A stretch of DNA of 48,247 nucleotides, from the NCBI GenBank assembly GCA_030430495.1, contig JAUIKM010000043.1, forward strand, positions 1-48,247, in the 5' to 3' direction. Positions 34,126 through 44,810 of the stretch are shown piece by piece. A program made the position numbers and the translations under genes. The notes under the pieces were generated by a model, which saw only the letters and a program-made list of their open reading frames with translations, searched no databases and was not told where the DNA came from. This DNA is from a bacterium. GTDB taxonomy: Bacteria > Bacteroidota > Ignavibacteria > Kapaibacteriales > UBA7675. The stretch's first letter is position 1. Every line of letters begins with the position of its first letter.

Positions 34126-35703
34126 ATGGCAAAACGCACAAAAAAGAGTAAAAACGACGGCAACGGCGCAAACCTCGGTTTTGAGGCAAAACTGTGGACC
34201 ATGGCCGATAAAATGCGCGGGCACATGGACTCCGGCGAGTACAAACACGTCGTGCTCGGCCTGATCTTCCTCAAGTACATCTCCGACGCCTTCCAGGAAA
34301 AGTACGAAGCGCTGAAAGCCACACAGGCGACGGAATACACCGATCCGGAGGATCGCGACGAGTACATCAGCGAGCGCATTTTTTACGTGCCGCCCGAAGC
34401 GCGCTGGAGCCACATTCAGAACAGCGCCAAACAGCCGGAAATCGGCGGAATTATCGATACCGCCATGACGTCGCTTGAACGCGAGAACGCGGCGCTGAAA
34501 GGCGTGCTCAACAAAAATTACGCGCGGCCGGCGCTCGACAAACGACGTCTGGGCGAGCTGATCGACGTGATCAGCGACATCGGACTGGGCGGCGCGGCGG
34601 CGCAATCGCAGGATCTGCTGGGCCGCGTTTACGAGTATTTTCTGGGTCGTTTTGCGGCGGCCGAGGGCAAAGGCGGCGGCGAGTTCTACACGCCGCAGTG
34701 TATTGTCAAACTGCTGGTCGAAATGCTGGAACCCTACCACGGCCGCATCTTCGACCCCTGCTGCGGCTCGGGCGGCATGTTTGTGCAATCCGAAAAATTC
34801 GTGGAAGAACACGGCGGCAAACGCGACGACGTATCGATCTACGGTCAGGAATCCAACCCAACGACCTGGCGACTGGCAAAGATGAATCTGGCGATCCGCG
34901 CAATCGACGCCAATCTGGGCAAGACTTTTGCCGACAGTTTCCACGACGACCAACACGCCGATCTGAAAGCCGACTTTATCATTGCCAATCCGCCGTTCAA
35001 CATGTCGGACTGGGGCGGCGCGCTGTTACAGGAAGACGCCCGCTGGAAATACGGCAAACCGCCGGCCAACAATGCCAACTACGCCTGGATTCAGCACTTT
35101 GTGCACCACCTGGCGGCGGACGGCACGGCCGGTTTTGTGATGGCCAACGGCTCGATGTCGACCAACACCAGCGGCGAAGGCGAGATCCGCCGCAGTTTAA
35201 TCGACAACGACATGATCGACTGCATGGTGGCGCTGCCGGGCCAGTTGTTTTACACAACCCAGATTCCCGTCTGCCTCTGGTTTATCACGCGCTCCAAAAA
35301 GGCGCAGCGCAGGAAAGGTTTCCGCGAGCGCAAGGGCGAGACATTGTTTATCGACGCACGACGCATGGGCGCGCTGATCGACCGCGTGCACCGCGAGCTC
35401 TCCGCAGAGGACATTACAACAATCGCAGGAGTCTACCACAACTGGCGCAATGAAAAAGGCGCGTACGAGGACAAAGCGGGCTGGTGGAAAAGCGCTACGC
35501 TGGACGACATTAAAAAACACGACTACGTGCTGACGCCGGGCCGTTACGTCGGCGCGGAAGAAGTTGAAGACGACGGCGAACCCTTTGAAGAAAAGATGCA
35601 GCGTTTAACCACAACGCTCTACGCGCAGTTTAAGGAGTCGGCCAAACTGGAAAAGACCATTCGCAAAAACCTGGAGTTCCTGGGATTCGATGGCAAAGAA
35701 TAA
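34126..35703 (+). CDS. hsdM: Type I restriction-modification methyltransferase subunit
   Basis: This 525-residue protein is the N6-adenine methyltransferase subunit of a type I restriction system. The N-terminal helical domain has [20 protein letters not shown]. The catalytic domain follows, with the SAM-binding motif [17 protein letters not shown] (from about residue 208) and the catalytic NPPF in [11 protein letters not shown] (from about 287). The C-terminal part has FMVANGS-like and RRMGALID segments typical of HsdM. It methylates the site recognised by HsdS and is needed for cleavage by HsdR. It overlaps hsdS by 14 nt. Confidence 0.97.
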   Translation: MAKRTKKSKNDGNGANLGFEAKLWTMADKMRGHMDSGEYKHVVLGLIFLKYISDAFQEKYEALKATQATEYTDPEDRDEYISERIFYVPPEARWSHIQNSAKQPEIGGIIDTAMTSLERENAALKGVLNKNYARPALDKRRLGELIDVISDIGLGGAAAQSQDLLGRVYEYFLGRFAAAEGKGGGEFYTPQCIVKLLVEMLEPYHGRIFDPCCGSGGMFVQSEKFVEEHGGKRDDVSIYGQESNPTTWRLAKMNLAIRAIDANLGKTFADSFHDDQHADLKADFIIANPPFNMSDWGGALLQEDARWKYGKPPANNANYAWIQHFVHHLAADGTAGFVMANGSMSTNTSGEGEIRRSLIDNDMIDCMVALPGQLFYTTQIPVCLWFITRSKKAQRRKGFRERKGETLFIDARRMGALIDRVHRELSAEDITTIAGVYHNWRNEKGAYEDKAGWWKSATLDDIKKHDYVLTPGRYVGAEEVEDDGEPFEEKMQRLTTTLYAQFKESAKLEKTIRKNLEFLGFDGKE

Positions 35704-37300
35704 ACCACATACAACAGAAGTCGACGACGGCATTCCGGCCGAGCTGAAACAGTCGATCATCGACGTGTTGAGCGCACATCCGCACGTGGAGGAGATTTAC
35801 CTGACGGGTGAGCGCGCGCGCGGCGAACACCACGCGCAGTCGGATATTCAGCTTTTGTTAAAAGGCGAGAAGTTAACAGAGTCGGATCTGGATGAGTTGC
35901 GGGAGAAGTTGGAAGGAGTGGAGTGTGAGTGGTATATAGATATTCAACGTAGCAGAGCACGACTTTTCAACGAAAACATGTTGTTGCTAACTGTAAAGGT
36001 CGATGGGCAAGTTCAAGATGCCCAATTCGACAAAATCTCCGAGTTCATTGACATCAATCCTAAAAGGACAGTCAAAAAAGGTACTAATTCTAAGTATGTC
36101 TCAATGCAATGTCTTGCAGAGAATCAACGCGAGATCACTGCTATTGAAAAACGAGAGTTCAAAGGGTCTGGCAGCAAGTTTCAAAATGGCGACACGCTAT
36201 TGGCGCGGATTACACCCTGCCTGGAAAATGGAAAGACTGCATTTGTTGACAACCTTTCAGCTAATGAGATAGCACATGGATCTACTGAATTCATTGTAAT
36301 GTCGTCAATCGAAAACAAGTCCGACAATAAATTCATCTACTACCTGGCCAGATCACCTCGATTTCGTGCCTATGCGATCGCAAGAATGGAAGGTTCCTCG
36401 GGAAGACAGCGAGTGCCTGCTTCTACATTAAATGCCTACCGATTCAAATTCCCCTCGTTAAAAGACCAACGCGCCATCGCCCACATCCTCGGTAGCCTCG
36501 ACGACAAAATCGAGTTAAACAGGAAGATCAACAAAACACTGGAAGAAATGGCGCAGGCCATTTTCAAGAGTTGGTTTATCGACTTTGATCCGGTGGTCTG
36601 GAAGGCCGTACAGGCGGGCAAAGACGTGCCGGAGCAGTTTCACAAGGCGGCGCAGCGCTACCGCGAACAGCCGGAGCGCATGACGCTCAATGCGGAGACT
36701 CTCGACCTGTTTCCCGATGAGTTTGTGGAGTCGGAGCTGGGTTGGGTGCCGCGGGGGTGGGAGGTGAAAAAACTGGGAACCATCTTTCAACTCCGTTATG
36801 GCAAGAGCTTAAAAAGAAGTAGTAGGGTTAACGGCCCTTTCCCGGTTTACGGGTCTGGTGGAATTACAGGCTATCACAATACATTCTTGTCGGAAGGACC
36901 GGGGGTCATTGTTGGTCGAAAAGGAACTGTCGGTTCTTTGTACTGGGAAGACAAACCATTCTATCCTATTGATACCGTATTCTACGTAGATGTATCTAAT
37001 CCTCAGCAATTGCCCTGGATTTATTACACTTTACAGACAATTGATATCAAAAGCCTTGCGGCAGATTCGGCTGTTCCAGGTGTAAATCGTCACTTTATAC
37101 TTGGCCAGAAAAGTGCTTCGCCATCCAGTCAAATCCTCAATAAATTTTTTACTATTGTCAATACGATCCGAAAGAACATCAACTCTCAATCCAAAACATC
37201 TGAAGATCTGGTAATCCTCCGCGACACCCTCCTCCCCAAACTCATTTCCGGCGAACTGCGGATACAGGACGTCGACAAAGTATTGGAGAATGCATTATGA
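35690..37300 (+). CDS. hsdS: HsdS specificity subunit with N-terminal MNT-like domain
   Basis: This 536-residue protein has two parts. Residues 1 to about 100 look like a minimal nucleotidyltransferase (MNT) domain. The segment [20 protein letters not shown] aligns with the GS-RARG-x-SD-x-D motif of this family, but the usual Ser is Glu41 and the second Asp is Gln54 (SDIQ), so it may be inactive. A third acidic site may be Asp84 in WYIDI. From about residue 110 it is a normal type I specificity subunit with two target recognition domains (about 115-260 and 350-500) around the central helix [20 protein letters not shown]. It ends with the second conserved helix ([13 protein letters not shown]). 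The target sequence is set by the two TRDs. Both TRD regions are A+T-richer than the rest, a sign of domain exchange. Confidence 0.85.
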   Translation: MAKNKPHTTEVDDGIPAELKQSIIDVLSAHPHVEEIYLTGERARGEHHAQSDIQLLLKGEKLTESDLDELREKLEGVECEWYIDIQRSRARLFNENMLLLTVKVDGQVQDAQFDKISEFIDINPKRTVKKGTNSKYVSMQCLAENQREITAIEKREFKGSGSKFQNGDTLLARITPCLENGKTAFVDNLSANEIAHGSTEFIVMSSIENKSDNKFIYYLARSPRFRAYAIARMEGSSGRQRVPASTLNAYRFKFPSLKDQRAIAHILGSLDDKIELNRKINKTLEEMAQAIFKSWFIDFDPVVWKAVQAGKDVPEQFHKAAQRYREQPERMTLNAETLDLFPDEFVESELGWVPRGWEVKKLGTIFQLRYGKSLKRSSRVNGPFPVYGSGGITGYHNTFLSEGPGVIVGRKGTVGSLYWEDKPFYPIDTVFYVDVSNPQQLPWIYYTLQTIDIKSLAADSAVPGVNRHFILGQKSASPSSQILNKFFTIVNTIRKNINSQSKTSEDLVILRDTLLPKLISGELRIQDVDKVLENAL

Positions 37301-38286
37301 GCGCAACCCTAAAACCCTGGGTTAAAGGTCCGCTGGAGATCATTGTCAATGCCGAATTGCAGTATCGCAGCGGCGAGGACTACGATCGCCGTCAGGCTTT
37401 GATCAGTTTTGACAATGCAATTGAAGTTGCCATCTCGGTGTATCTTTCGCTCAATCCCAAACAACGCAACAACACAAAGTATACAAAAGAAGATGTTGCG
37501 CGCTGGAAGGTTAACTTCCACAGTCGTTTAGAGTTTCTGGCTGAAGAGATAAAACGCCGCGGAGTTGTCGCGCCTATTGACGTTGATGAACTGATCTGGT
37601 ATCACGATCACCGCAATGAATTTTACCACGGTAAAATGCGCGGCGTGCCGGACAGAGAGACGCTGGAAGGAATTCGGGCGGCGGCAGTTTGGATTGTCAG
37701 TTTCCTGTTTTACACACCCGACGTATTCCAGCAGGTTGAATTTGCCATCAATGCCAGAGCGCAGCGCCGGTCCCGATGGTCTAATGTGCGAACTGACCAG
37801 CTTATCGACAATGTGCTGGGAAAAGTAGAAATCGCCGATAGGAAATATCGAGCAAGCACGCTGCTGTTCCTGGCAGACCCCCAATATTACGAGTTCTTTC
37901 AGAGTAAACTAATTGAGGAACAGTATGGCTCGCCCAATATCTCAAAGGAAATGTATCCGGAATTGCAGGAGATCTACCAAAATGCACTAAAAGCCGAAAT
38001 TAGCTCGGTCAGGATAGAACATTTTGGTGAAAAAGTTTGCGTTAACATTTACCACAAGAACCAGGATGAAACTACAACATGTGTACGACATCCTGTCAGT
38101 GAGTGGTACGAGGACATTGAAGAACCAACATTCGACCTGGGTTGGGACCCGGATAGAAATGCACGAACAATTTTAATCCGGTCTGAAGTAGAGATTCTTA
38201 ACAGACTTGGAATAATTGACGACGAGAATATGGATCTCGCCTACACAAACAGGCATAACAATTATTTGCACAATGATATGGAATGA
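37297..38286 (+). CDS. HEPN-like protein inside the type I restriction operon
   Basis: This 329-residue protein overlaps hsdS by 4 nt (ATGA) and lies before hsdR. Its first 115 residues are helical: IVNAELQYRSGEDYDRRQAL, ISFDNAIEVAISVYLSL, then DELIWYHDHRNEFYHG. R106-N-E-F-Y-H111 is the R-x4-H motif that marks the HEPN superfamily of RNases. The tyrosine found two residues after the His in HepT toxins is missing here (HGK). The C-terminal 200 residues show no family that I recognise. I infer that it may be an RNase acting in defence, perhaps restrained by the MNT domain on HsdS. Base composition is A+T-richer than hsdM or hsdR, which suggests transfer. Confidence 0.7.
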   Translation: MSATLKPWVKGPLEIIVNAELQYRSGEDYDRRQALISFDNAIEVAISVYLSLNPKQRNNTKYTKEDVARWKVNFHSRLEFLAEEIKRRGVVAPIDVDELIWYHDHRNEFYHGKMRGVPDRETLEGIRAAAVWIVSFLFYTPDVFQQVEFAINARAQRRSRWSNVRTDQLIDNVLGKVEIADRKYRASTLLFLADPQYYEFFQSKLIEEQYGSPNISKEMYPELQEIYQNALKAEISSVRIEHFGEKVCVNIYHKNQDETTTCVRHPVSEWYEDIEEPTFDLGWDPDRNARTILIRSEVEILNRLGIIDDENMDLAYTNRHNNYLHNDME

Positions 38287-38358
38287 GAGCAAGAACTTGA
38301 AATTCCTGTTCAATTCGATCTGAACGAGTATGTCAACTTTAGTCTGGAGGCGCGTTCC

Positions 38359-41300
38359 ATGGCAAAGTCAGATGAAGATGTCGTCGAACAAATGGCGATG
38401 GGATTCCTTGACGATCTCCACTACGAGACCGCCAAAGGAGCCGAGATCGCCCACGACGGCGAGAAAGCGGAACGCAGTGAAAAAGCAGCGTTCAGAGACG
38501 TCGTGCTGGAAGAACGCCTGCGCGACGCCCTGTTTAATATCAATCCCGACACACCGCGGGAAGCGGTCGACGACGCCGTGCGTCAGATTCTGAATCTTCC
38601 CTCGCCCGATCTGACAGGCGCGAACCGCGCGTTCCAGAAAATGTTAACCGACGGCGTCGACGTGTCCTGGCGCGGCGAAGAAGGCGAAAAACACGGACGC
38701 ATTGAATTGCTTGATCTGGAAACGCTCAGCAATAATTCCTGGCTGGCGGTCAATCAGTTCACGGTGGTGGATGATCGCCGCGAGCGGCGACCGGACGTGG
38801 TGGTCTTTGTCAACGGCCTGCCGCTGGTTGTCATTGAACTCAAAAGCGCCGCGAGCGAAAACGCGACGCTGCGCCATGCCTTCAACCAACTGCAAACCTA
38901 TAAACAGCAGATACCGAATCTGTTTGTCTACAATGTGCTGCTGATCATTTCCGACGGCATGTACGCACGCACGGGCACGCTGACCTCGGGCTGGGATCGC
39001 TTCATGCCCTGGCGCACCATCGACGGCAGTGACCTCTTTCGCGAACCGGGCGAAACAAAACAGACGGGCGGAAAACTGCAGCCGGGTTTAAAAACCACGC
39101 TCTTCGGCATGTTGCAGCACAAGCGCCTGCTGGACTATGCACTTAACTTTGTGACCTTTGAAGACAGCGGCGGACACAGCAGGGACATCCGCAAAAAAGC
39201 GGCGGCCTACCACCAGTTTCACGCTGTAAACAAAGCGCTGGAATGCACGCTCTTCGCCTGCGGTATCAATGCGCCGGCCGACAAACTCTACAGCCGCTTC
39301 CGCGAGGCCGAAGCCACCGACCCCAACACGTTGCGAGAAGAACGGGAGCGTCACTTGATGCGCCAGTTCGGCGATCGCAAGATCGGCGTCGTCTGGCACA
39401 CGCAGGGCTCCGGCAAAAGCCTCTCGATGCTCTTCTACGCCGCCAAGGTGATTCGCCATCCGGCGATGAAAAACCCGACGATTGTGGTTATCACCGACCG
39501 CAACGACCTCGACGAGCAGTTGTTTAACACCTTTGCCAACAATCATTTACTGCTGCGGCAGCGGCCGGTGCAGATAACAAGCCGCGCCGACCTGCGCAGC
39601 AAGTTAACGACCAGCGGCGGCGGCGTCTACTTTACAACGATCCAGAAATTTCTCTCGGAAAATCGTGAACAAGCGCTGTCCGACCGCAAAAACATCGTGG
39701 TGATTGCCGATGAGGCGCACCGCAGCCAATACGGTTTTACGGACGGTTTTGCACTCAGAGTGCACGAAGCGCTGCCGCGGGCATCCTTCATTGGTTTTAC
39801 CGGCACGCCGGTGGAGTCGGACGACAAAAACACCCGAAATGTGTTCGGCGATTACATCGACACCTACGATATTCAGCGAGCGGTGGAAGACGGCGCAACC
39901 GTGCCGATTTACTACGAAAGTCGGGTGGCGCAAATTGAACTCAATGCCGACGCTCTGCCGCAAATTGACGCGGATATTGAAGATTTGACGGAAGCCGATG
40001 AAGACGACGAGGCCAAACAGAAACAGCGCGCCAAATGGGCCTCGCTGGAAGCGCTGGTCGGTTCGGAGCAGCGCCTTGAACTGATTGCCGCGGATCTGCT
40101 TGAACACTTTGACGCGCGCCTGCAAACGCTGGACGGCAAAGCGATGATTGTCTGCATGAGCCGGCGCATCTGCGTGGAGATGTACAATCTGATTGTTAAA
40201 CAGCGCCCCGATTGGCACAGCGAGGATGACGACAAAGGGAACATCAAAATCGTCATGTCCGGCAGCGCTTCCGACGAGCCGGAGTGGCAGACGCATATCC
40301 GCTCAAAGTCGGCGCGCGAAGCGATTGCGCAGCGCTTCAAAAACCCGGAGGATGATCTGAATATCGTGATTGTGCGCGATATGTGGTTAACGGGATTCGA
40401 CTGCCCCAGCCTGCACACGATGTATCTGGATAAACCCATGAGCGGGCACAACCTGATGCAGGCGATAGCGAGAGTTAACAGGGTGTTCCGCGACAAACCA
40501 GGCGGACGCGTGGTGGATTATATCGGCATTGCCGATTCGCTGCGCAAGGCGCTCATCACCTATTCGGAGGGCAGCAGCAGCAATGCCGAGACCGTACACT
40601 TTGCGGAAGAAGCCGTTGCGTTTTTCGAGGAAAAACTCAAAGATATTCGATCGCTGCTCGAGGGAATCGACTACCGCGCTCTGATCTCGCTGACCGGCGA
40701 CAAACGGCTGCAAGGCATTGCCGATGTAATGGAATTTATTCTGCACAGAAACGACACCAACACTAAGGGCGAAAGCGACAGCGAGAAAGCCGACGTACAT
40801 GACGGCAATGAAGACGGCAAAAAGAGCCGCAAAAAACCCTTCCTGCAAGGTGTTGCCGAATTGACAAAAGCTTACGCGCTGGCAGCGCCGGATCAGACGG
40901 TATTACAGTATGCGGACGAAGTGGCTCTGCTGCAGGAAATCCGCCACCTGCTGAACAAATCCACCGGCAGCGGCGAACGATCGCCGCAGGATGTGGAAAT
41001 GGCGGTGCGACAGATGATATCGAACGCCGTTTCCGGCACGGGCGTCAAAGACATCTTTGCCGCGGCGGGTTTAAACAATCCGGATCTCTCGGTGATCTCG
41101 GAAGAATTCATGGAGGAAGTTCGGCACACGGATAAACCCAACCTGGCATTTGAAACACTGCGCAAACTGTTAAACGACGAGATCAAAGTGCGTCTGCGCA
41201 AGAACGTCGTTCAGGCGCGACTGTTCAGCGAAATGCTGGAAGACGCGGTGCGCCGCTATCAGATTCGCGGCGTCGCCAGCGCCGAGTTAATCCAGGAATT

Positions 41301-41643
41301 ATTTGAGATGGCGCGCAATATGCGCGACGCGCGCAGTCGCGGTGAAAATCTGGGCCTCAACGACGACGAACTGGCGTTCTACGACGCGCTGGCCGACAAC
41401 GACAGCGCGGTGAAAATCATGCAGCAGGACGACCTGAAGATGATCGCGCAGGAGCTGGTAACGGCGGTTAAACGCAATGTCTCGATCGACTGGACGATCC
41501 GCGAAAGCGCACGTGCCGGCATTCGCGTGATTGTTAAACGCCTGCTGCGCAAATACGGTTATCCGCCCGACAAACAGGAAAAAGCGGCGGAGCTGGTGCT
41601 GGATCAGGCGGCGGTGCTGTGCGAAGACTGGGCGCTGGAATGA
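38359..41643 (+). CDS. hsdR: Type I restriction endonuclease subunit R
   Basis: This 1094-residue protein is the ATP-dependent motor and nuclease of a type I system. The N-terminal PD-(D/E)XK nuclease is seen as Asp146, Glu160 and Lys162 ([20 protein letters not shown]). The helicase motor has Walker A ([11 protein letters not shown], about 346-356), motif Ia ([13 protein letters not shown]), DEAH ([10 protein letters not shown], from about 448), GFTGTPV and the C-terminal RecA lobe ([11 protein letters not shown]). The C-terminal helical part may bind HsdM/HsdS. The ATG at 38359 is preceded by GGAGG. It lies 72 nt after the HEPN gene, so one transcript is likely for hsdM-hsdS-HEPN-hsdR. Confidence 0.97.
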   Translation: MAKSDEDVVEQMAMGFLDDLHYETAKGAEIAHDGEKAERSEKAAFRDVVLEERLRDALFNINPDTPREAVDDAVRQILNLPSPDLTGANRAFQKMLTDGVDVSWRGEEGEKHGRIELLDLETLSNNSWLAVNQFTVVDDRRERRPDVVVFVNGLPLVVIELKSAASENATLRHAFNQLQTYKQQIPNLFVYNVLLIISDGMYARTGTLTSGWDRFMPWRTIDGSDLFREPGETKQTGGKLQPGLKTTLFGMLQHKRLLDYALNFVTFEDSGGHSRDIRKKAAAYHQFHAVNKALECTLFACGINAPADKLYSRFREAEATDPNTLREERERHLMRQFGDRKIGVVWHTQGSGKSLSMLFYAAKVIRHPAMKNPTIVVITDRNDLDEQLFNTFANNHLLLRQRPVQITSRADLRSKLTTSGGGVYFTTIQKFLSENREQALSDRKNIVVIADEAHRSQYGFTDGFALRVHEALPRASFIGFTGTPVESDDKNTRNVFGDYIDTYDIQRAVEDGATVPIYYESRVAQIELNADALPQIDADIEDLTEADEDDEAKQKQRAKWASLEALVGSEQRLELIAADLLEHFDARLQTLDGKAMIVCMSRRICVEMYNLIVKQRPDWHSEDDDKGNIKIVMSGSASDEPEWQTHIRSKSAREAIAQRFKNPEDDLNIVIVRDMWLTGFDCPSLHTMYLDKPMSGHNLMQAIARVNRVFRDKPGGRVVDYIGIADSLRKALITYSEGSSSNAETVHFAEEAVAFFEEKLKDIRSLLEGIDYRALISLTGDKRLQGIADVMEFILHRNDTNTKGESDSEKADVHDGNEDGKKSRKKPFLQGVAELTKAYALAAPDQTVLQYADEVALLQEIRHLLNKSTGSGERSPQDVEMAVRQMISNAVSGTGVKDIFAAAGLNNPDLSVISEEFMEEVRHTDKPNLAFETLRKLLNDEIKVRLRKNVVQARLFSEMLEDAVRRYQIRGVASAELIQELFEMARNMRDARSRGENLGLNDDELAFYDALADNDSAVKIMQQDDLKMIAQELVTAVKRNVSIDWTIRESARAGIRVIVKRLLRKYGYPPDKQEKAAELVLDQAAVLCEDWALE

Positions 41644-41791
41644 CGCTCCCAGCTCTCAGACTTTCAACAGCCTCAAAAACTCGAAACTCCAAACCCGGTG
41701 ACAAACAAATGGGCCTTTAAAGCGGCGCACGCAGTAGCCGCAATCGGAAGTCCGTGACGGACAACATTTCAACCAAGCGACCGAAGCGCCC

Positions 41792-41835
41792 AAAAAGCAA
41801 CAGGGCCCCGGCGCCGAAACGCCGAGACCCCGTTG
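41792..41835 (-). terminator. Terminator of gdhA
   Basis: Read on the minus strand, 41820-41835 pairs with 41798-41813 over 16 positions, three of them G-T wobbles, around a short loop. It is followed by CTTTTTG. It begins 30 nt after the gdhA stop. Confidence 0.75.
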
Positions 41836-41864
41836 ACGGTACTCGAGTTCTTTACTGACCCGAC

Positions 41865-43196
41865 TTAAACTACACCGTACGCCAGCATGGCGTTGGCGAC
41901 TTTCACAAATCCGGCGATGTTTGCGCCGGCGACGTAGTTGACGTGACCATTTTCCCTGCCGTATTCAACACAGGATTCGTGCACGTCCGACATGATTTTC
42001 TTGAGTCGGCGGTCGACTTCCTCGCTGTCCCAGGAAAGACGCTGCGAGTTCTGCGACATTTCGAGACCGGAGACGGCGACGCCGCCCGCGTTGGCCGCCT
42101 TGCCGGGAGCGTACATGATCTTCGATCCCTCGAAGACCTCCACCGCGCCGGGCGTCGAAGGCATGTTGGCGCCTTCACTTACCAGCATGCAGCCGTTTTC
42201 AACCAGCGTGCGCGCGTCGTTTTCGTCCAGTTCGTTCTGCGTGGCGCAGGGGTATGCCATGTCGCAGTTGATCGACCAGGGGTTTTGTCCTTCGCGGAAT
42301 TCCGCTTCAAAACTGTCGCAGAAAACGCTGAGCGGCGCGCGCTCCTCGTTTTTGATCTGCATCACGCGCGCGAGACCTTCTTCCGTTAACCCGCCGGGAA
42401 TATACAGCGTTCCCTGACGATCTGACAAAGATAAAACTTTTGCGCCCAACTGTATCAGCTTTTCGGCGGCGTATTGCGCCACATTGCCCGAACCGCTGAT
42501 CGTGGCCGACTTGCCCTCAATGCCGTCGTTGTTGCGCTTCAGCATCTCCTCGGCAAAGTAGACCGCGCCGTAGCCGGTGGCCTCGGGACGAATTTTGCTG
42601 CCGCCGTATTCGGCGCCCTTGCCCGTCAGCACGCCCTCAAATTTGTTGCGGAGGCGTTTGTACTGACCAAAGAGATAACCGACTTCGCGCGCGCCGACGC
42701 CGATGTCGCCCGCGGGAACGTCGACATTTGCACCGATATGACGGGCCAGTTCGGTCATAAAGGACTGGCAGAAACGCATGACTTCCATGTCCGACTTGCC
42801 CTTGGGGCTGAAGTCTGACCCGCCTTTGCCGCCGCCCATCGGCAGCGTGGTCAGGCTGTTCTTGAAAATCTGCTCAAAAGCCAGGAATTTGAGAATGCTG
42901 AGGCTGACGCTCCCGTCAAAACGCAGGCCGCCTTTGTAGGGGCCGATGGCATTGTTGAACTGGATGCGATAGCCGCGGTTGACCTGAACGTTGTTGTTGT
43001 CGTCCAGCCAGGCCACGCGGAACATGACTACCCGGTCCGGTTCGACCAGGCGCTCCAGGATGGCCATCTTGCGATATTTGGGATTGCGGGCGGCGAAGGG
43101 CGCCACGTGCTGAACGACTTCCGTTACCGCCTGATGAAATTCCAGCTCGCCGGGGTTTTTGCGCTTGACGTTGTCAAGAAGCACATCGACTTCCAT
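41865..43196 (-). CDS. gdhA: NADP-type glutamate dehydrogenase
   Basis: This 443-residue enzyme interconverts glutamate and 2-oxoglutarate plus ammonia, and is the usual biosynthetic form. The family motifs are all present: IGPYKGGLRFDGSVSLSILK, LPMGGGKGGSDFSPKGKSDM (with the catalytic Lys), DVPAGDIGVGAREVGYLFGQ, the nucleotide-binding GSGNVAQYAAEKL, and PGKAANAGGVAVSGLEMSQN. The ATG at 43196 gives the normal length (about 445). An upstream ATG in frame at 43340 would add 48 residues that look random. A terminator follows. It diverges from the arsR gene. Confidence 0.96.
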   Translation of the reverse strand: MEVDVLLDNVKRKNPGELEFHQAVTEVVQHVAPFAARNPKYRKMAILERLVEPDRVVMFRVAWLDDNNNVQVNRGYRIQFNNAIGPYKGGLRFDGSVSLSILKFLAFEQIFKNSLTTLPMGGGKGGSDFSPKGKSDMEVMRFCQSFMTELARHIGANVDVPAGDIGVGAREVGYLFGQYKRLRNKFEGVLTGKGAEYGGSKIRPEATGYGAVYFAEEMLKRNNDGIEGKSATISGSGNVAQYAAEKLIQLGAKVLSLSDRQGTLYIPGGLTEEGLARVMQIKNEERAPLSVFCDSFEAEFREGQNPWSINCDMAYPCATQNELDENDARTLVENGCMLVSEGANMPSTPGAVEVFEGSKIMYAPGKAANAGGVAVSGLEMSQNSQRLSWDSEEVDRRLKKIMSDVHESCVEYGRENGHVNYVAGANIAGFVKVANAMLAYGVV

Positions 43197-43458
43197 ACCG
43201 ATTACCGTTCCTGAAATGTGTAGTTGTACAAACATCGGGTTTCGATGAAGCGCAGTACGGCGGCCCGCCGCAGCTCCCCCGCGCAGCATGCCATGGTACG
43301 TACAAGGCATGCGTGCAACTCTGCAATTTGGCAAATGCACCGTCCAAAGTCCAAATAATTATGCATTCAGGCGCAAATGTCCGCCGCCGCTGTCCGCTTT
43401 TCGACCCGCCGCCATGCATACAATATCGGCCGAGATTGAGAGTCAACGCATCAAGGAT

Positions 43459-43488
43459 TTGACATATGATGAAAATTACATATATTTG
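43459..43488 (+). promoter_or_regulatory. arsR-operon promoter with an inverted repeat
   Basis: TTG (43459-43461), exactly 19 nt, and TATATTTG (43481-43488) fit the Bacteroidota promoter consensus. Between and overlapping them is ATATG (43464-43468) and CATAT (43479-43483), an inverted repeat with a 10-nt gap. This is a likely operator for the ArsR-family protein encoded next; binding there would block RNA polymerase. Transcription should start near 43495. Confidence 0.65.
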
Positions 43489-43526
43489 CAGCCGATCAAT
43501 CGAACAAACGCAAAGGGACAGGTACG

Positions 43527-43862
43527 ATGGTAACAGGAACGGACAAAACGAGGGCGGGAGCGGACCGCAGGCTCGACGCCGACAGCCTGGAAAAAGCGGC
43601 GTACATCCTCAAATGCGTCGCTCATCCGCTGCGCCTGGCCATCGTGGACCTGCTCGGACGGCACGACTCGCTGAGCGTCGGCGACATCTGCGCGGAGCTG
43701 GACAGCGAACAATCGCTCGTCTCACATCATCTCAGTACGATGAAAAACAGCGGACTGATCGGCGCGCAGCGCAGCGGCAAACACATGATGTACTTCCTGC
43801 GCGAGCGCGACATCCTCAAAATTTTCGACTGCCTTGAAAACTGCAAGTGCAACATACTCTGA
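43527..43862 (+). CDS. ArsR-family regulator, probable persulfide sensor
   Basis: This 111-residue winged-helix repressor has the ArsR fold: AYILKCVAHPLRLAIVDLLG, SVGDICAELDSEQSLVSHHL, STMKNSGLIGAQRSGKHMMY. Cysteines are at 30, 55, 102, 106 and 108. Cys30 and Cys102 are near the positions of the two reactive cysteines in BigR/SqrR-type persulfide sensors, and the genes that follow are those of a bigR operon, so a sulfide-responsive role is likely. The metal-binding CxC motif of classic ArsR proteins is absent. It has its own promoter and probable operator upstream and heads the operon. Confidence 0.85.
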   Translation: MVTGTDKTRAGADRRLDADSLEKAAYILKCVAHPLRLAIVDLLGRHDSLSVGDICAELDSEQSLVSHHLSTMKNSGLIGAQRSGKHMMYFLRERDILKIFDCLENCKCNIL

Positions 43863-43918
43863 ACCGGATATGCACCGGATACACACAGCCGCGCGCGGCT
43901 GAGGAGCCAACGACAACA

Positions 43919-44734
43919 ATGGAAGATATTTTTGGATACCTGGCATCGATTCTGATCGGACTCTCGCTCGGCCTCATCGGCGGCGGCGGCTCGATCCTTA
44001 CCTTGCCGGTCCTGACATACCTGTTTTACCTGGACGCCGTCACGGCGACGTCGTACTCGCTGTTTATCGTCGGCGCCACGGCGCTGTTCGGCGCGGCGCA
44101 GTACTTTCGGCGCGGCCAGGTGGACCTGCGCACGGGCGTGATTTTTGCCATTCCGGCGCTGATCTCCGTCTATCTGACGCGGCGCTACCTGATGCCGGCC
44201 ATCCCGGAATCGCTGCTGACAATCGGCGGCTACGAGCTGACGCGGGACATGGCGATTCTGATCTGGTTTGCGATCATCATGCTCTTTGCCGGCATTTCGA
44301 TGATCCGCAAGCGCAAAACGCCGGCCGGCGGCGCGGCAGCCGAAGTCGAGGCCGGGGCGAGCAGCTCGCTGCCGATTCACTGGATCGCGCTGGAGGGACT
44401 GCTCGTGGGCGTGCTGACGGGCGTCGTCGGCGCGGGCGGCGGCTTCCTGATTATTCCGGCGCTGGTGCTGCTGGCCAAACTGCCGATGAAAACGGCGGTG
44501 GGCACCTCGCTGATGATTATCGCCGCCAAATCGCTGATCGGTTTCAGCGGCGACGTCATGGCGGGACTGCCGATCGACATGGGTTTTCTCTTGCTCGTCA
44601 CCGGGTTGGCAATTCTCGGTCTCTTCGTCGGCGTCGCGGCTTCGCACTACATAGCCGGGCAGCGCCTCAAGACGGGCTTCGGCTGGTTTGTGCTGGTGAT
44701 GGCGGCCTACATCCTGCTGCGCGAACTTCTCTAG
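43919..44734 (+). CDS. TauE/SafE-family sulfur-compound exporter
   Basis: This 271-residue membrane protein has about eight transmembrane helices. The two halves have the TauE/SafE glycine motifs [20 protein letters not shown] and [21 protein letters not shown] polar loop between them is acidic ([16 protein letters not shown]). It is likely to export sulfite or a similar sulfur compound. The ATG at 43919 is chosen; the frame is open upstream into the arsR gene. It lies 56 nt after arsR and 76 nt before the persulfide dioxygenase gene. Confidence 0.88.
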   Translation: MEDIFGYLASILIGLSLGLIGGGGSILTLPVLTYLFYLDAVTATSYSLFIVGATALFGAAQYFRRGQVDLRTGVIFAIPALISVYLTRRYLMPAIPESLLTIGGYELTRDMAILIWFAIIMLFAGISMIRKRKTPAGGAAAEVEAGASSSLPIHWIALEGLLVGVLTGVVGAGGGFLIIPALVLLAKLPMKTAVGTSLMIIAAKSLIGFSGDVMAGLPIDMGFLLLVTGLAILGLFVGVAASHYIAGQRLKTGFGWFVLVMAAYILLRELL

Positions 44735-44810
44735 TTAACAAGTGATTCAACTGCAACTGACAAATTTTTTGACTGAATACCTCTTCACAGTTTAACAAAG
44801 GGTAGACATC

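Noticed and set aside
37297-38286. Classic HepT or PrrC toxin
   Set aside because: Length (329) and the lack of the R-x4-H-x-Y tyrosine do not fit HepT; the ABC-type domain of PrrC is absent.
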